This document shows, in pieces, positions 1-10,985 of a stretch of 24,534 bases of DNA (positions are counted from its first letter, which is position 1; every line of letters begins with the position of its first letter). A program made the translations under genes and the position numbers. A model generated the notes under the pieces. That model was not told where the DNA came from and did no database searches. It saw only the letters and a list, made by a program, of their open reading frames with translations. Where the stretch lies: assembly GCA_008931825.1 (NCBI GenBank), contig QXVZ01000014.1, positions 1 to 24,534 of the forward strand, in the 5' to 3' direction. Origin of the DNA: Phallusia fumigata. Taxonomy: Eukaryota; Chordata; Ascidiacea; Phlebobranchia; Ascidiidae.

Positions 1-172
1 TCCCCTTTGCACATTTTGAAACTTTTCATTTCTTCCATATTAGACAAGAAGTGATGTAAAGTTAGATCAAAAAGTTTGGTACCAATCGTCTACCTAAAAG
101 AAATGCTTATCATGAATAACTTTACTATAAAGTGGAAATTCATCCCCGGTTGGGAAGCACTGATCTTGGTAA
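1..172. repeat. Dispersed repeat unit related to 7500-7790
   Basis: Shares blocks with 7500-7790: CCCTTTGC...TTTTGAAACTTTTCATTTC, GACAAGAAGTGAT, GTCTACCTAAAAGAAAT, TCATGAATAACTT and AAGTGGAAATTCAT. The order of blocks is the same. It is cut by the left window edge. No coding content is seen. Confidence 0.6.
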
Positions 173-1348
173 ACATGAAATTTTACTTGTATCAAAAGAT
201 TCGTTATGTTGTATTATCTCCAGGTTCGTTGCTCGTAACACGTTTGGTGGACCGTTCGGGATTAGAACCCAAGACCACAGGGGTTACGTTTACACGACAC
301 GAAGTCTGGCGCGATCCAGAACCTACCACGTGGAGGCGCAAGCGACCTCGCTGGCAGCTGATGGAATTACGGTCGAATATCAAACGAAGTTCATCATATA
401 TATAAGTGTGGCTGCCTACAGGTTTTGATTTCGATGAAAACCTGAAGTAGTGCGACACCTACCGACGTGTCGGTGTTTATTTTTNCTGTGGTTACTTTGG
501 CAGGTATAAAGATTACCTTCCCTGGAACTGACATAATGTATCTAATATTTGTATGTTTATACTCTTAAACATGGATCAAAAATTAAAACAAAATTAACAA
601 ACATAAAACATAACACCCTTATCAATTAAGTATTCTGTCCCTAATAGTTCTTAAAAGCAAGATGCTTTCAGTATGTTTCATTAAGAGTTGTATGTTTATG
701 TTTGTTTAATTTTTGTTTTTGGTGAGCAGGACAATGTACCATGCTCACAATGAGTTGCCACCAAGCTCTTATTGTAATTCCATTGCATTATTTTTTGTTT
801 TGGTCAACTGTTGATTCCTAATTCGGTTTGACAAGGTGCCACTTTAGTTTTTAAAATGAAGAGAAACTAAAACGAGAATAGAATCCACTCTTTAGTTTTA
901 TTTGGTTGCTCACTCAGCAATATTGTTGATTGTTTTTTTTTTTTTTTAAATAACTGTGGCATGTCTGTAGTAACCTACCCAAGCGATTAAACGAGTGCTT
1001 GTTATCACACGTGGTCATTTTAACTGCTCAGTCATTTTGGTGACCATCCATAACATATATTTTTACACAGTACAGGAGAAAAAGCTTAAATGAATTTGCA
1101 TTTTTTAACGAATGAGACTACATTAGATTTGGATGCACTGAACACAATTGGAACTTGTAACATGCCAATATTGAAAACCAGAACATATTTAGGTTGATTA
1201 GTTCTCAAAGTAATTTGTTTTTGTTGTTGATGACATAACAAAAATGAGATCCTGCTTGGAATTACCATGCTTTAATTGTAAAAATAGTTGAATAACACTA
1301 GATGAAAAGTCAAGAAATTCTGAAACCTTGCACCATGTCATTTTTCAG
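173..1348. other. Upstream region of the coiled-coil gene, no exon recognised
   Basis: Apart from the SINE-like piece at 200-345, a fragment near 642-666 of the 8400-8520 repeat loop, and the contig join n at 485, I see only AT-rich sequence. It may be intron upstream of the exon at 1349. Open frames here are short and lack splice or homology support. Confidence 0.5.
200..345 (-). repeat. Probable degraded tRNA-derived SINE, reverse orientation
   Basis: The minus strand carries GGTTCTAATCC (269-259), one change from a B box. Plus-strand translation gives RSGLEPKTTGVT-like peptides, the usual false translation of an antisense tRNA-type B box in interspersed repeats. Local GC content is higher than the flanks. 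No clear A box was found, so limits and family are uncertain. Confidence 0.4.
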
Positions 1349-4300
1349 GTCCAGCAATATGTGGATCACGTACGATCCCTCAGTGAAGAACGCGACCAAC
1401 TCACCACTGCGTTTGAGCATGAGAATGAAAACCTCAAACTGCAAATCAAGGAGATTCAGGAAAAAACTCGTAAGTTTTAACTGCTTTTTGTATTTTTTAC
1501 TCTTACAGTCTAAAAAAACATATTGTTTTCACTCTATTTTATTCTATTTAACACCGGTTTGTTTTCCTTTTTGGTCAACAATGTTTTCATATTTTCACAT
1601 GACAGAAATATATCTCAAGTTGTGCATTGTAACTTTTAGCCCCAGTTTATTCACCCCTGGATCCTAAAAACATGAGCCTTTTAAAACAGCAGAGTGTTGA
1701 TAGTTTTAACATGAACTGTGTTTGAATTTTTCTGACATTAATTAAAAATCAAAATTGCTTGGTTGTTTTGGTGGTATGGCTTCAGAAACTGGTATGGTCA
1801 CTTTTGTACTAGATCTTGGATTTCAAGCATTAATTTTTTAGAAAATGAAGTTGATGAGGTGACGGGTATGTGCCAACAGGAAGGTTTGGATGAACTCGTT
1901 GGAAGCACAATTAGTGAACAGGTAATAAATAGCAGCATATCCATGTTTCAGTTTGCTAATTCATTTTGCTGACCACAAATTTTTGTTCCAGAGTATATAG
2001 ATTTAACCTGAACCCTTTTTGAAAATCGAATGCAAAAGACACCAAAAAAATTTTTTCCACTAGATGTCAAAGCTCAAACAATTGGACACTAAAGTGGCAG
2101 ACAATAATTAAACAATTGCCAGGATAAGCAAAGTTTTTGATAATCATATTGGTTCCCAACCTTTTTCTAACAAGCTTTCGGAGACTCTTCTTTTTTTAAA
2201 AATCATAATATTTTAGAAGTTAAGTTTGTAAAGCTAGTAACTGCCTTGTTTGACTTTTAATAGATGGCGTACCTTCTGCTTGTCCGAGACACAATGATGA
2301 ACAAGGTGGACGCCCTGCAAGATCAACTGCAAAACTCCAATCAACAATACAACAAAGTATCGGAACAACTAAATGTAAGTGGGAAATTTTTGTGTGTCAA
2401 AGGTTTATTTGGCCATTGACTGAAAACAGGTCCTTAAGGGGATTTCTTTTCTAATAAGCATTTATAAATGAAATGCTTATCCAGACTTTTTTGCTTGAAA
2501 ACAAATGCTGAGTCACAAGCACTGACCTTCCTGTTACAAGATTGTATACTAACATGACATCAAAAATTCATATTTGTTGCTGCACTGTTGTTTTACTTAA
2601 ATTAACCACCTAGAGATCATGGGACTTCTGGAGGCTCCCTAGATATTGTGGCCCTTTTTTCTGGCATTGCAAGACTTTGAAGCCATTTTTGGTTAAAAAC
2701 TTTTTTAACAGAAAAAAAGTGATGAAAGCCAATTTAAAAAGATTATACTTGTCATTTTATCACTGAAAAACAGCTGTGGTGTTATTGCCACATAAACTCA
2801 CATATCATGTCTAAAAGTTTTGCAAAGTGTAGTTAATTGGATTGGGTTGTTAATATGGGTTTCAGTTTAAAAAATACTGGTTTAATACCACTGTAATAAG
2901 TAACATTTACATTTTTAGAGCTTAGTATCGGAGGAAAGTGAACTGCAACAAAGAATGACAGGTGCAATGTCAGAAATGGGAGGAATGGCTTCGAAACTCA
3001 CTGAAGCTTTACAGGAAAGAGACCAACTTAAGCAAGAGGTTGCTGCCTGTTGACTTTTCTTTATTAGGAATCTTTTGGACATTTACACACTACCACACTT
3101 TTTTAAAGATTCGTTACTAAGTTTTTGTTTACGGTACACAGCCAAGAATGATAGCAGTGTTGTTCAAAATGTTGTTTAAAGTCTTATGTACCTAAATTTT
3201 ACAGCATGATCAAAAGCCACAGACTGGCAACAAGTTCTGCTAATGAATGGAAAGTTTAAGAGAAGCATTGATGCAAAAACGTTGTTTGTTTAGTTAAACA
3301 TTTGTATGCGGTTGTTCTTGGGCCTCTTGCAAACTCCACAAAATCAAAATTATTTGTCCTCAGGCCAAAACAAAGCTGTTATGGATGCCAACTATTGATA
3401 GGACATTAAAAATTAATTGGGTATAACATTGTTTAATACATAACATTGGTTTTATTGATTTTTGTAAACAGACACCCTTGGTAATGCTTTGTGTGCCTAA
3501 AAATTCACTTTACTAAAAGCAGAATAGCCAGTGAACTAGCATAGAATTACCTATTGTACTACAAACGTTTAATGATGACACCAGTTTTGTTATGTGATAT
3601 AAAGCTATCTTGTACCAGTTTTTTATGAATTTTTTAAAAGGTGGCAGAGCTGACATCAGCTCTGGATGGAATCAAAACATTGCCATCAGTTGTTGAAGCC
3701 AGGACCAGCAACGAAACTCATATTAAAGAGTTAGAGAATCAAAAGGAATATTACAGCAACGAGATCACGAGACTCAAAGAGGAGGCAACTGAGGCACGGG
3801 AACAGGAACAATGCAGCAGATTGGAGTTATCTGTTCACATTGAAGGTTGGTGGAAAATTAAAGCTTGCTTAATCAGGTGTTCTTGCTAGGCTGGTCAGTA
3901 TTAATTTAATCTGTCTATGTAGGAAGGAGACCAAATTGCTCACTTAAAATACAGCAATGTTTCCAGCTTTGTACACTAAACCATTCCAATTAATTTAATC
4001 TGTCTGTATTGGTAGTTGAACAATCTGGGACCAAATTGCATGCTTAAAACAGGGTTTTTGTGCACCAAACCATTCCAGTCAATTGAATCAGTCTACACAG
4101 ATATGTAAGGTGGCAATTTTCTTGGAAGACAGCCCGTTTTCACCCCTATTACGTAGTTTTGCCCTACGAGCCTGCAATGTTGTTACAAATCGCAAAGTTG
4201 TACGCCCTGTACTCTCGCTTTTGTTAACGCTTCGCTGAACCGTTCAAGACAATTATGTCAAGGCAGTAATGCAACCTCATAAGCTCCCTTTGCGTCTATG

Positions 4301-7300
4301 CTCAGAGGTAATGTTTTGCAAAAATACAGTGAAATAATTGCTGACAAGACAACTATTTGAGTGGGACGCTTCAAAAGTAGGCACTGTACCCTTGCAAGTG
4401 TGCTGGTTCTGGGTTTCATTTGTACGCTTGGTTGATATCGTAAACCAGTGTTTTAAAGTGTTCGGTTACGCTCAGTAGTTGAGCAAAATTAACATAAAAT
4501 ACATTATGTAACCGGTTTAGCTTAACAAGCAACATCTCATAAAAGACACAAATTTTAAACGCGAAAAATCATAATTTAAGTACAAATTAAAGTTTTACCA
4601 AGAATCACAAAACACACAATTTTAAACACCAGATATCAAAATAAACTTCGATGGAACCCCTAAGTGTTCTCACTCTTTTACATTAAGGGTGCATTAGTGC
4701 AGAAATCGTCCTGAACCACGAGTGCTTAATACAGACGATTCCAGTTTCGGATAAACTATAATAGAGCTGAAGCTTGCAGCACACTCAAATCAGTCTGTGT
4801 ATTTCTTATTGCGAGTAAAAAAATCGATTTCGCCAAAGAAGTTTGGTTCTTAAGTTTTAAGTATTTGAGTTGGTTCTCAAAGCACGTGCTCAGCAAGAGG
4901 TGAGGGGCAAGTTACAATAAATGTTCCGCTTTTGTCGTATGTTCAACATAGGGAGGAAGGACGAAATTTTTCAACAGAAAAATAACAAAAACAAGGTTGG
5001 CCACGTCACTGTTTTAATTTTATCTCTTGTAATTACCCAAACAAAACGGTTATTCGTTGGTTTATAGCACATCTTCCAACTTTGTTGAGTTCTGTGAGCT
5101 AATATACACACATGTTTTTCTTTAGAACTCCAGGAAATGAACAAACACCTTAAGGAAGTAAATAACCAATTAAACGAACAAATCAACATGTTGACAGCAG
5201 GTGACAGTGAGGTGGACGGGGAGAGACGAGGCGTCGTCGCAAACTCACATAAAATATTTGAGGAAATGGAGTAAGTGAAAGTTTTTATCAGTTGAACTTA
5301 TTGGTACTGTTGGTTATGAAGGTTAAACGCATTGTGAGCAACTGTGCATATGTGGGGACCCATTTTTATGTGCAGAAACAACCATGTCATTAAAGCTATT
5401 CTAAATGCGGGAGCCAGTGTGAAATATTATATTGAACTAAAGGGTTTAGAGTTAGATTTGTGTAGCTCAGTTTTTTAGACCTGGTTAGGCTGCTGTGGTG
5501 GGTTCGAATCCCGCCGCAGGCTAGATTTTTCTACCCATCCTTGGCTGAAATTTGTGCATTAAAGGCCGAGTCGGATCCGGTAATGCACAGGTTTTGGAGG
5601 CCTGCTTGTCATGTCTGTGTCTTGTCCACTTAAGTTTGATAAAATCATAAAAATCCTTTTATCCTTTAGATCTGCCTTAGCTGAGGGTGAGGCAAAAACC
5701 CAGGAACAAAACAAAAAACATGAAATAGAAGTTCGAAGGTTGAAGGATCGAATATCGCAGCTGGAGGAAGTGAAAGTAACATACGCGAATGGCAATGATG
5801 AACATTCGTGAACGAAAAACTTGTTTCTTCACGTTTTTACAACTTATTTAGAGCATAATTTTGAGTTAACTTTTGTGTGGAAAATGAAATTCTTTTTTAG
5901 GCCAGAAACTTCTATAACAGAGTAATAAAAGCAAAAAAACAACAATTTTATCTTTAATCATATTTAAACCAACAATTTTTTTACATGCAGGATTCAGATA
6001 AGCTTGTAGAAATGCAGGCGCAGTTGGAGGAGGCAAAACGGCAGTATGAGATCCAATGTTTGGAAACGGAACGAATCCGGGAAAGCTTGTCGTCTTCCGA
6101 ACGTGAGTTGGTCCTCCGTGAAGCGACAGGGAACAGTTGGAAAGATCAACACGACACTCAACTAAGAATCGCAACTGATCTTCAGGACAGAAATGCGATT
6201 CTTGAAGCTGAACTTACCAAGGTGAGCAAGTGAACAGCCATAAAATATAAGTTCAATTCTGGGATCTGCCCTGAAGTTTTCATGCAGACCAACGATAACG
6301 GCACACTCATATATGAATCATAGTACACCAGGTCTGCAAGAGGAAAATCTGGCCCGAGTAGATCAGTTGGTAGAACGCCATCCCCGGATAGACTGCTGTC
6401 GTGGGTTCGAATCCCAACGCAGGCTAGATTTTTATAACCCACGCCTTGCTGAATGAAAACGCTTGGTAGGCCGACTATTATACGGTATAACGCCTCATGC
6501 AGACCTGGAGTACTATGATTTAACTCACAGCCAATATCGGTTTTAGCCCAAAAATGTAACCAGGGTGACACTAGGGTTGTAAAAAATGATATATATTCAA
6601 GAATGTCATTGGAAAATCTTTTAATGGCACTCGATCTATTGACATTATGCCTTTAAAGCAGAAAGTTTACTTCAAAACAGAATATGTGCATTAAATTGCT
6701 CGAACGTCAGTTAGAAAAAATATCTTTAGGCTCATATAGTTTTTTTCGCAAACAAATCGTTACATTGCTTTCAATTAGGTTTGGAATCAGTTAAAGGAAG
6801 CCCTGGAAAAATTGAATGAGTCGGAACGAGAGAGGGGGATCCTGAAGCTCCGGATCAGGGACGATGAAGACGAAATGAAAAATGGGGAGAACAGAAAAGT
6901 GGTGGATGCAAATGAGGAGGAGATGGGAAGATTAAGACGAAAGGTATTTTTCTTTGCGAAGGGAAACACCAACACATCTTTGCATTGTCGCAAAACGCGT
7001 ACTCACGTCTTATGTTGGCACAAAACGATTGTGACGTAATTGTTCCGCCGAGTTATGACATCACTGATGACGTAACGTCACTAACGTGAATAATTTGGTA
7101 GCGTGGCGTGTTTGTAGTTCGCCGTCAGTTTGTTTTTAAACATTTGCTTCTGCTGTTCAGAACAATGTAGCTTCAGATCTGTTATTGTTAACATCGGCCA
7201 TCATATAAAAGTCGTCTAAAATTTTAAGATTTCTGTGAACTTACCAGATATTTGTCTAACTCAGCTACATGAGGTGGAAGAAAAATTACTGAGCGAAACA

Positions 7301-10300
7301 TCTGGTACAGACCAGACCACCAGGATCGTTCAACTTCAAACCCAACTTGATTTTATGAAGCAACAAGCGGAGAGAGAAACGAATATCAGGTAAATATATA
7401 GATCAGCTAATTTTTTTTTTCAAATTTTGAGGTTTTTTGATCACCCACAAATAATCCAACTACATTCATGTTGGGATTTTGCTACATCATTAACAACTTA
7501 GCTATAAAATGGAAATTCCTCCCCTGAACTCATAAACTCTTTTTTTTGCGTATTTCAGAACTGTTTATTCATACCCAACTAGACAAGAAGTTATATGAAG
7601 TAGTATAGTCTGCCTAACCAGAAAAACTACACTTGTCATGAACAACTTAATTATCAAGTGGAAATTCATAAATTTCCCCCTTTGCTTATTTTAAAACTTT
7701 TTCATTTCAAAACTACTGGACAAGAAGTGATACAAAGTAATATTAAAGGGTTTGAAACCACTGGTCTACCTAAAAAGAAATACTGAAGATAAAAATTGAA
7801 TCTCAGTTCTGTTTGTAGGCAGGATTTGGAAACCAGGCTGGAATCAAGCGAGCGTGAACTGAACAATACGAGAGGAGGAGAGGACGAGATGCGGAACACG
7901 ATCAGTGAACTCCAGCAGAGGGCGCTAAAGGCGGAGACGCAGATTCTGCTTGTAACTGGAGAGAGGGAACAACATGAAACCCAGGTTGGTTGGAATGTTA
8001 AAGGCTTTCGCGATTTATAGTAATGTGTTTAAAAATGATAATTAATCTTTTGCATAATTGCCTTGAGGAGGAGCTTAATTAAAAACATGACTGCCAGAGA
8101 ACTTGTATTTAGTGATTACATATGTAATGCAAACCATTTAACAATCTGTTTTAAGCTTGTCTTTATGGACTGATGATGACAATTGTTGAAACTTGAAACG
8201 TTTGCATCACAATGGTTTCACTAAATACAAGCTCTCCGGCAGTTATGCTTTACATAAGCTGCTTTGTAGCACTTATTTATTTCTGTGTTCTTCAGACCAG
8301 CGATTAAGACAAAGGTTCTCACATTACTGTGATAATAATTTCTTTTTTTCTCCGCTTTTATTTATGGTTTTCGATTTTTGGCGATCAGAAAACTACTCAT
8401 CAAAAATATACTGGCCTAGATAGTTCCTAAAAGCGACATGCTTATTCATCAAATAACTATTGTGGCCAGTATATTTTTGACAAGAATTATGAACAGATCC
8501 GTGTTTAGTATTCCAAGAAAACTACTTTATTTTCTTTTACTTAAAGATTACATTCTTTCCATATTAGGTGGTAATTGCCTAATATTTGTTTACCCTTAGA
8601 AACTAGTAGCCGAGTTAAACCGGTCGCAGCTCGAGGACGCTGTTGAGCTTCTGCGGGGAAGGATGGAGCTTTTTGCCGCGCAATCTCGAAATTATGCCGA
8701 TCGTTACAAGAACCTAAAATCGAAACACAAAAGCAAGATTCGCCGGATAAGGTGAGTTACACAGAAAACATATTCTTCGTGTATTTTATCATGGATAGAA
8801 ATCTTGCTTTGACTTCATTACAGAAGAATTTTTTGGTTAAATTGAACAGGTAGGTTTTAAATTCATGGATTCAAGTTTTAATTGAGGATTTATCATAACT
8901 TATCAAGACGTCATAATTATTTTTCACGCCCATCCAATCAGAGAGTTGTTCTTCCTGGAGCGAAGAGCCACCGCGGAGGAGCTTGAGGATTTGGAAAGTC
9001 GTCTCGCATCCGCGGAGGAATCCTTATCCCGGGAGCTTGCGTGGAAAGATGAGGCTGCGGGTGATGTGCAGAGATCGGAGGAGGAGCGGAGGTTGGCGAT
9101 CCACACAGCTGATAACGCTCTCAAGAAGGTTGAGAGGAAGTAAGAAGTGGATAAAATGTGTCGGTGGTTTAATTTAATGTTTCTCAATCTTTTTTTGTCG
9201 TACCATCCACTCATCAGCTTAACAGTGGTTCTCAATTTTTTAAAAACTATTTGTGTAACCTCCCATTGCAAGTTTTTCGATAACTCACGGACCACTAAAA
9301 ATTGAACTCGACTCAACTTCATACGATTACAATTCAGCAAGTGCCTTGTGTGTCACAATCACGCTCTTGTTATTTGTGACGTAACAAACCAGCATTATGC
9401 GGTGGTGGAAACCTGATCGGGATTCTCAGAATCGTCCCGTGTTCGAACTCCGTGAAAAAAAACACAGGCTGCAGATAATAGTAGAATATCTTGTTTGTTT
9501 TCACCCCGGTGAGCGGAACAGCGCCTGAACGTCTTAAGCTCACAACGAGTCCGTCGTCACCTATGTTTTGGATTTTTGTCGAAAGTTTTGGCCTTGAAAT
9601 TCTTGGTCAACCCATCGGGTTCCACTGGGTTAGGACCGATGTCAATTAGGTTTCTTGCTCATTGTAACACATGCGACAGTTCCATTTCTCTGTTACCAAC
9701 TGTTTTTGTTATATTTCAGCATTGAAAAGATCAACCATCTGACACAAGTTACCGAAGATCTCGATGCAAAGAACAGCAAGCTGCAGGTGAGTGAGGAAAT
9801 AAAGTTGATAATCCCCTCAGCCCGGGTCTATTATTATTTTCACCAAAGAATATCTATTTCCATCCTTTGAGCAAAAAAAAACATCACCACCCATATTGTG
9901 GCGCCTAAGAAATATAAGGTTCGCATGGTACAGCAGGTTCGCTTGCGCTCGGTGCCTTCAGTGCGCTTGGTTAGGGTTTCTAGAATAGATTACACTGGAA
10001 AGAGCAACTGCTGCTAAAACTGCCGTGTGTGAAATGGATCACATGCACCATACGTACCAAACGTACCTGTACCGAGCAAAATGAACAGTCAAAAAAGCTG
10101 ATAAATGTTGAAAATGCGTCTGTCCAATTTTTCTACAACAAATTAATTGGTTTTCGTGATAAAATTGACATGTGCCCAATATTATACCAGGTTTTATCCT
10201 GTGAACTGCAGACAGTGCACACTGTTTCGACCTGTAAGGTCTCATCAGCACAGCTGGTGACAGGACATTGGTCGTTTAGGTTAGTGTAGCCAAATTACGC

Positions 10301-10985
10301 AACTCCAGCTTGTTGAGAATAACAGGCTGAAAACCTATACCTCACAGACTTTATCCAGTTTTCTTGCTGAAAACTGTTTTTGGTAGATTAACTTCCTCTC
10401 ACGCAGTATATAGGTGTGGAAGCCAACGCTTTTGTAACTGTCGTAACTTTCCGGTAATATAACCTGCTTTGCATTATGCTACAACACTTGGCATCCCGAA
10501 AGAACTCCTTGTTTTCAGAAACAACTTTCTCTACTTGAAAAGCAAAAGCAGGAACTCGCAAAAGTTGTTGAAGCAGCAAAAATTGAACAGAAAGAGGTGA
10601 AATATTTTAATCTGAAGTGTGGTTACCCGGGCAATTATACCACAACTTTTTCGCTTATTGCCTGTCACCCCTAAAAAGACGAGTAAAGTTTCTGTGATTG
10701 TTACAGGAACTCAACACACTACTCAGCAGCCTCAATATGAGTGGCAGCTTGCCCTACATGGGCCAAAGCAACCTGGGAGATTTTGCGGGAAATTACTCGT
10801 CGGAATCCGGCATAGTGAGTTTTGCTTCCCCGATCCACGACGGATCCCGTCGCTTGGATATAGGAGTTGGATTGAGCGACAAAGTGACAGGAATTGAGAA
10901 CGGTTCCAGCCACAAAAGACGACAGTCCTCATATCTCAATATAACTGACACCTCAAGTACTCCGGCAAATGGAAAAAGTGTTTAG
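1349..10985 (+). CDS. Long coiled-coil protein, C-terminal 780 residues, at least 16 exons (5' end not in window)
   Basis: Sixteen exons join in one frame: 1349-1469, 1842-1921, 2264-2374, 2919-3038, 3641-3845, 5126-5270, 5670-5769 (or 5775), 5991-6221, 6779-6943, 7265-7389, 7819-7984, 8600-8751, 8942-9139, 9720-9786, 10519-10596 and 10707-10985, stop TAG at 10983. All have AG acceptors and GT donors and every phase matches, for 2343 nt. Up to about residue 685 the protein is almost all charged Glu/Lys/Arg/Gln heptad-like sequence (for example RLASAEESLSRELAWKDEA), so a rod-like coiled coil is expected. The last ~85 residues lose the heptads, become Ser/Gly-rich and end ...TPANGKSV. I see no signal peptide, membrane segment or catalytic motif. 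The first visible exon opens in phase 0 without a start codon, so the N-terminus lies upstream. A cytoskeletal, centrosomal or golgin-like role is possible, but I cannot assign an orthologue. Confidence 0.85.
1470..3640 (+). other. Introns between the first five visible exons of the coiled-coil gene, nothing recognised
   Basis: The introns 1470-1841, 1922-2263, 2375-2918 and 3039-3640 are AT-rich. I see no repeat, RNA or conserved element in them. Confidence 0.5.
3895..4105. repeat. Imperfect tandem repeat, ~89-bp unit, about 2.3 copies (intronic)
   Basis: TTAATTTAATCTGTCT at 3901 recurs at 3991, and as a diverged AATTGAATCAGTCT at 4081. GACCAAATTGC...TGCTTAAAA occurs in the first two units and ACCATTCCA opens the second and third. 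It starts shortly after the donor at 3845. Confidence 0.65.
4106..5125 (+). other. Rest of the largest coiled-coil-gene intron, nothing recognised
   Basis: After the tandem repeat, a moderately GC-richer stretch (4140-4330, with CCCTATTACGTAG and CTTTTGTTAACGCTTCGCTG) may be old inserted DNA. No ends, coding content or family can be identified. The intron ends with the acceptor TTTTCTTTAG at 5125. Confidence 0.4.
5458..5605 (+). repeat. tRNA-derived SINE, copy 1 (intronic)
   Basis: It has an A-box-like TAGCTCAGTTTTTTAGA (from 5463) and a perfect B box GGTTCGAATCC (5501-5511), 38 bases apart as in tRNA genes. After the tRNA-like head comes a body GCAGGCTAGATTTTT...CTTGGCTGAA shared with the copy at 6352. 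There is no intact acceptor stem, so this is a SINE rather than a tRNA gene. The 3' limit is approximate. It lies in the intron between exons 5270 and 5670 of the coiled-coil gene. Confidence 0.75.
6352..6515 (+). repeat. tRNA-derived SINE, copy 2 (intronic)
   Basis: A box GTAGATCAGTTGGTAGAACG and B box GGTTCGAATCC (6404-6414) are both well kept. The body GCAGGCTAGATTTTTATAA...CTTGCTGAA matches the copy at 5458. The two copies agree well around the B box and less toward the 3' end, so they are from one family but not recent twins. It lies in the intron 6222-6778. The 3' limit is approximate. Confidence 0.78.
7500..7790. repeat. Imperfect tandem repeat, about two units of ~137 bp (intronic)
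   Basis: ACAAGAAGTTATATGAAG (near 7584) recurs as ACAAGAAGTGATACAAAG (near 7721), and a GGAAATTC(A/C)T block precedes each unit. The same blocks occur at 1-172. It lies in the intron between exons ending 7389 and starting 7819, and runs almost up to the acceptor. Confidence 0.6.
8091..8242. mobile_element. Foldback (MITE-like) element with ~25-bp inverted ends
   Basis: The left end CTGCCAGAGAACTTGTATTT is mirrored at the right by the complement of CTGCCGGAGAGCTTGTATTT, both followed by AGTGA. The interior holds CTGATGATGACAATTGTTG and AAACGTTTGCATCAC. No target-site duplication is evident. Related pieces lie at 13093-13161, 13738-13835 and 17519-17565, so this is the fullest copy of a dispersed family. 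It lies in the intron 7985-8599. Confidence 0.6.
8400..8520. repeat. Inverted repeat with GGCCAGTATATTTTT arms
   Basis: The arm TCAAAAATATACTGGCC then TAGATAGTT (8400-8425) is nearly the reverse complement of AACTATTGTGGCCAGTATAT then TTTTGA (8455-8480), with a ~30-bp loop containing AAAGCGACATGCTT. The sequence after the right arm (GAACAGATCC, TTCCAA) recurs at 17600-17645. Confidence 0.6.
9223..9300. mobile_element. Possible hAT-type element end or MITE remnant
   Basis: CAGTGGTTCTCAATTTTTTA (from 9223) matches the well-known terminal motif of many hAT transposons and their MITEs, and CACGGACCACT (9286-9296) resembles the following part of such ends. A similar TTTCTCAATCTTTTTTTGTC lies at 9179. 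No mirrored end, target duplication or transposase was found. Confidence 0.35.
10198..10264 (-). ncRNA. Type I hammerhead self-cleaving ribozyme
   Basis: Read on the minus strand, the sequence has the full conserved core: CTGATGA (10248-10242), stem II GACC/GGTC with loop TTACA, then GAAA (10228-10225). Stem III is the hairpin ACAGT-GTGC-ACTGT, ending in the cleavage triplet GTC with C17 at 10211, so the cut would fall between 10211 and 10210. Stem I closes the molecule: AGCTGTG with TGCAGTT (including G-U pairs), an asymmetric internal loop CACC/C, then CCTGT with ACAGG. An internal loop in stem I opposite the stem II loop is typical of natural, fast hammerheads. Such ribozymes are known in Penelope-like retroelements and retrozymes. 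It lies antisense inside the intron 9787-10518 of the coiled-coil gene, so the host pre-mRNA carries only its complement. Activity is inferred. Confidence 0.85.

Noticed and set aside
76-458. Small proteins in overlapping frames with RSGLEPKTTGVT-type peptides
   Set aside because: These are typical false translations of an antisense tRNA-type B box in a repeat.
5776-5811. Stop codon after YANGNDEHS as an end of the coiled-coil gene
   Set aside because: In-phase donors (GTGAAA at 5770, GTAACA at 5776) lead straight to the next exon at 5991 and the coiled coil continues. A short isoform is possible but unsupported.
5458-6420. Functional tRNA genes at the two A/B-box pairs
   Set aside because: No paired acceptor stem or normal anticodon arm, and both share a non-tRNA tail, so SINEs fit better.
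8170-8210. Second hammerhead ribozyme (CTGATGA...GAAAC) in the 8091-8242 element
   Set aside because: Core letters are partly present, but no convincing stem II, stem III hairpin or cleavage triplet can be paired, and other family copies lose the GAAA.
9400-9480. Third SINE from a GTTCGAACTCC B-box-like match
   Set aside because: No A box at the right distance and no shared body with the two clear copies.
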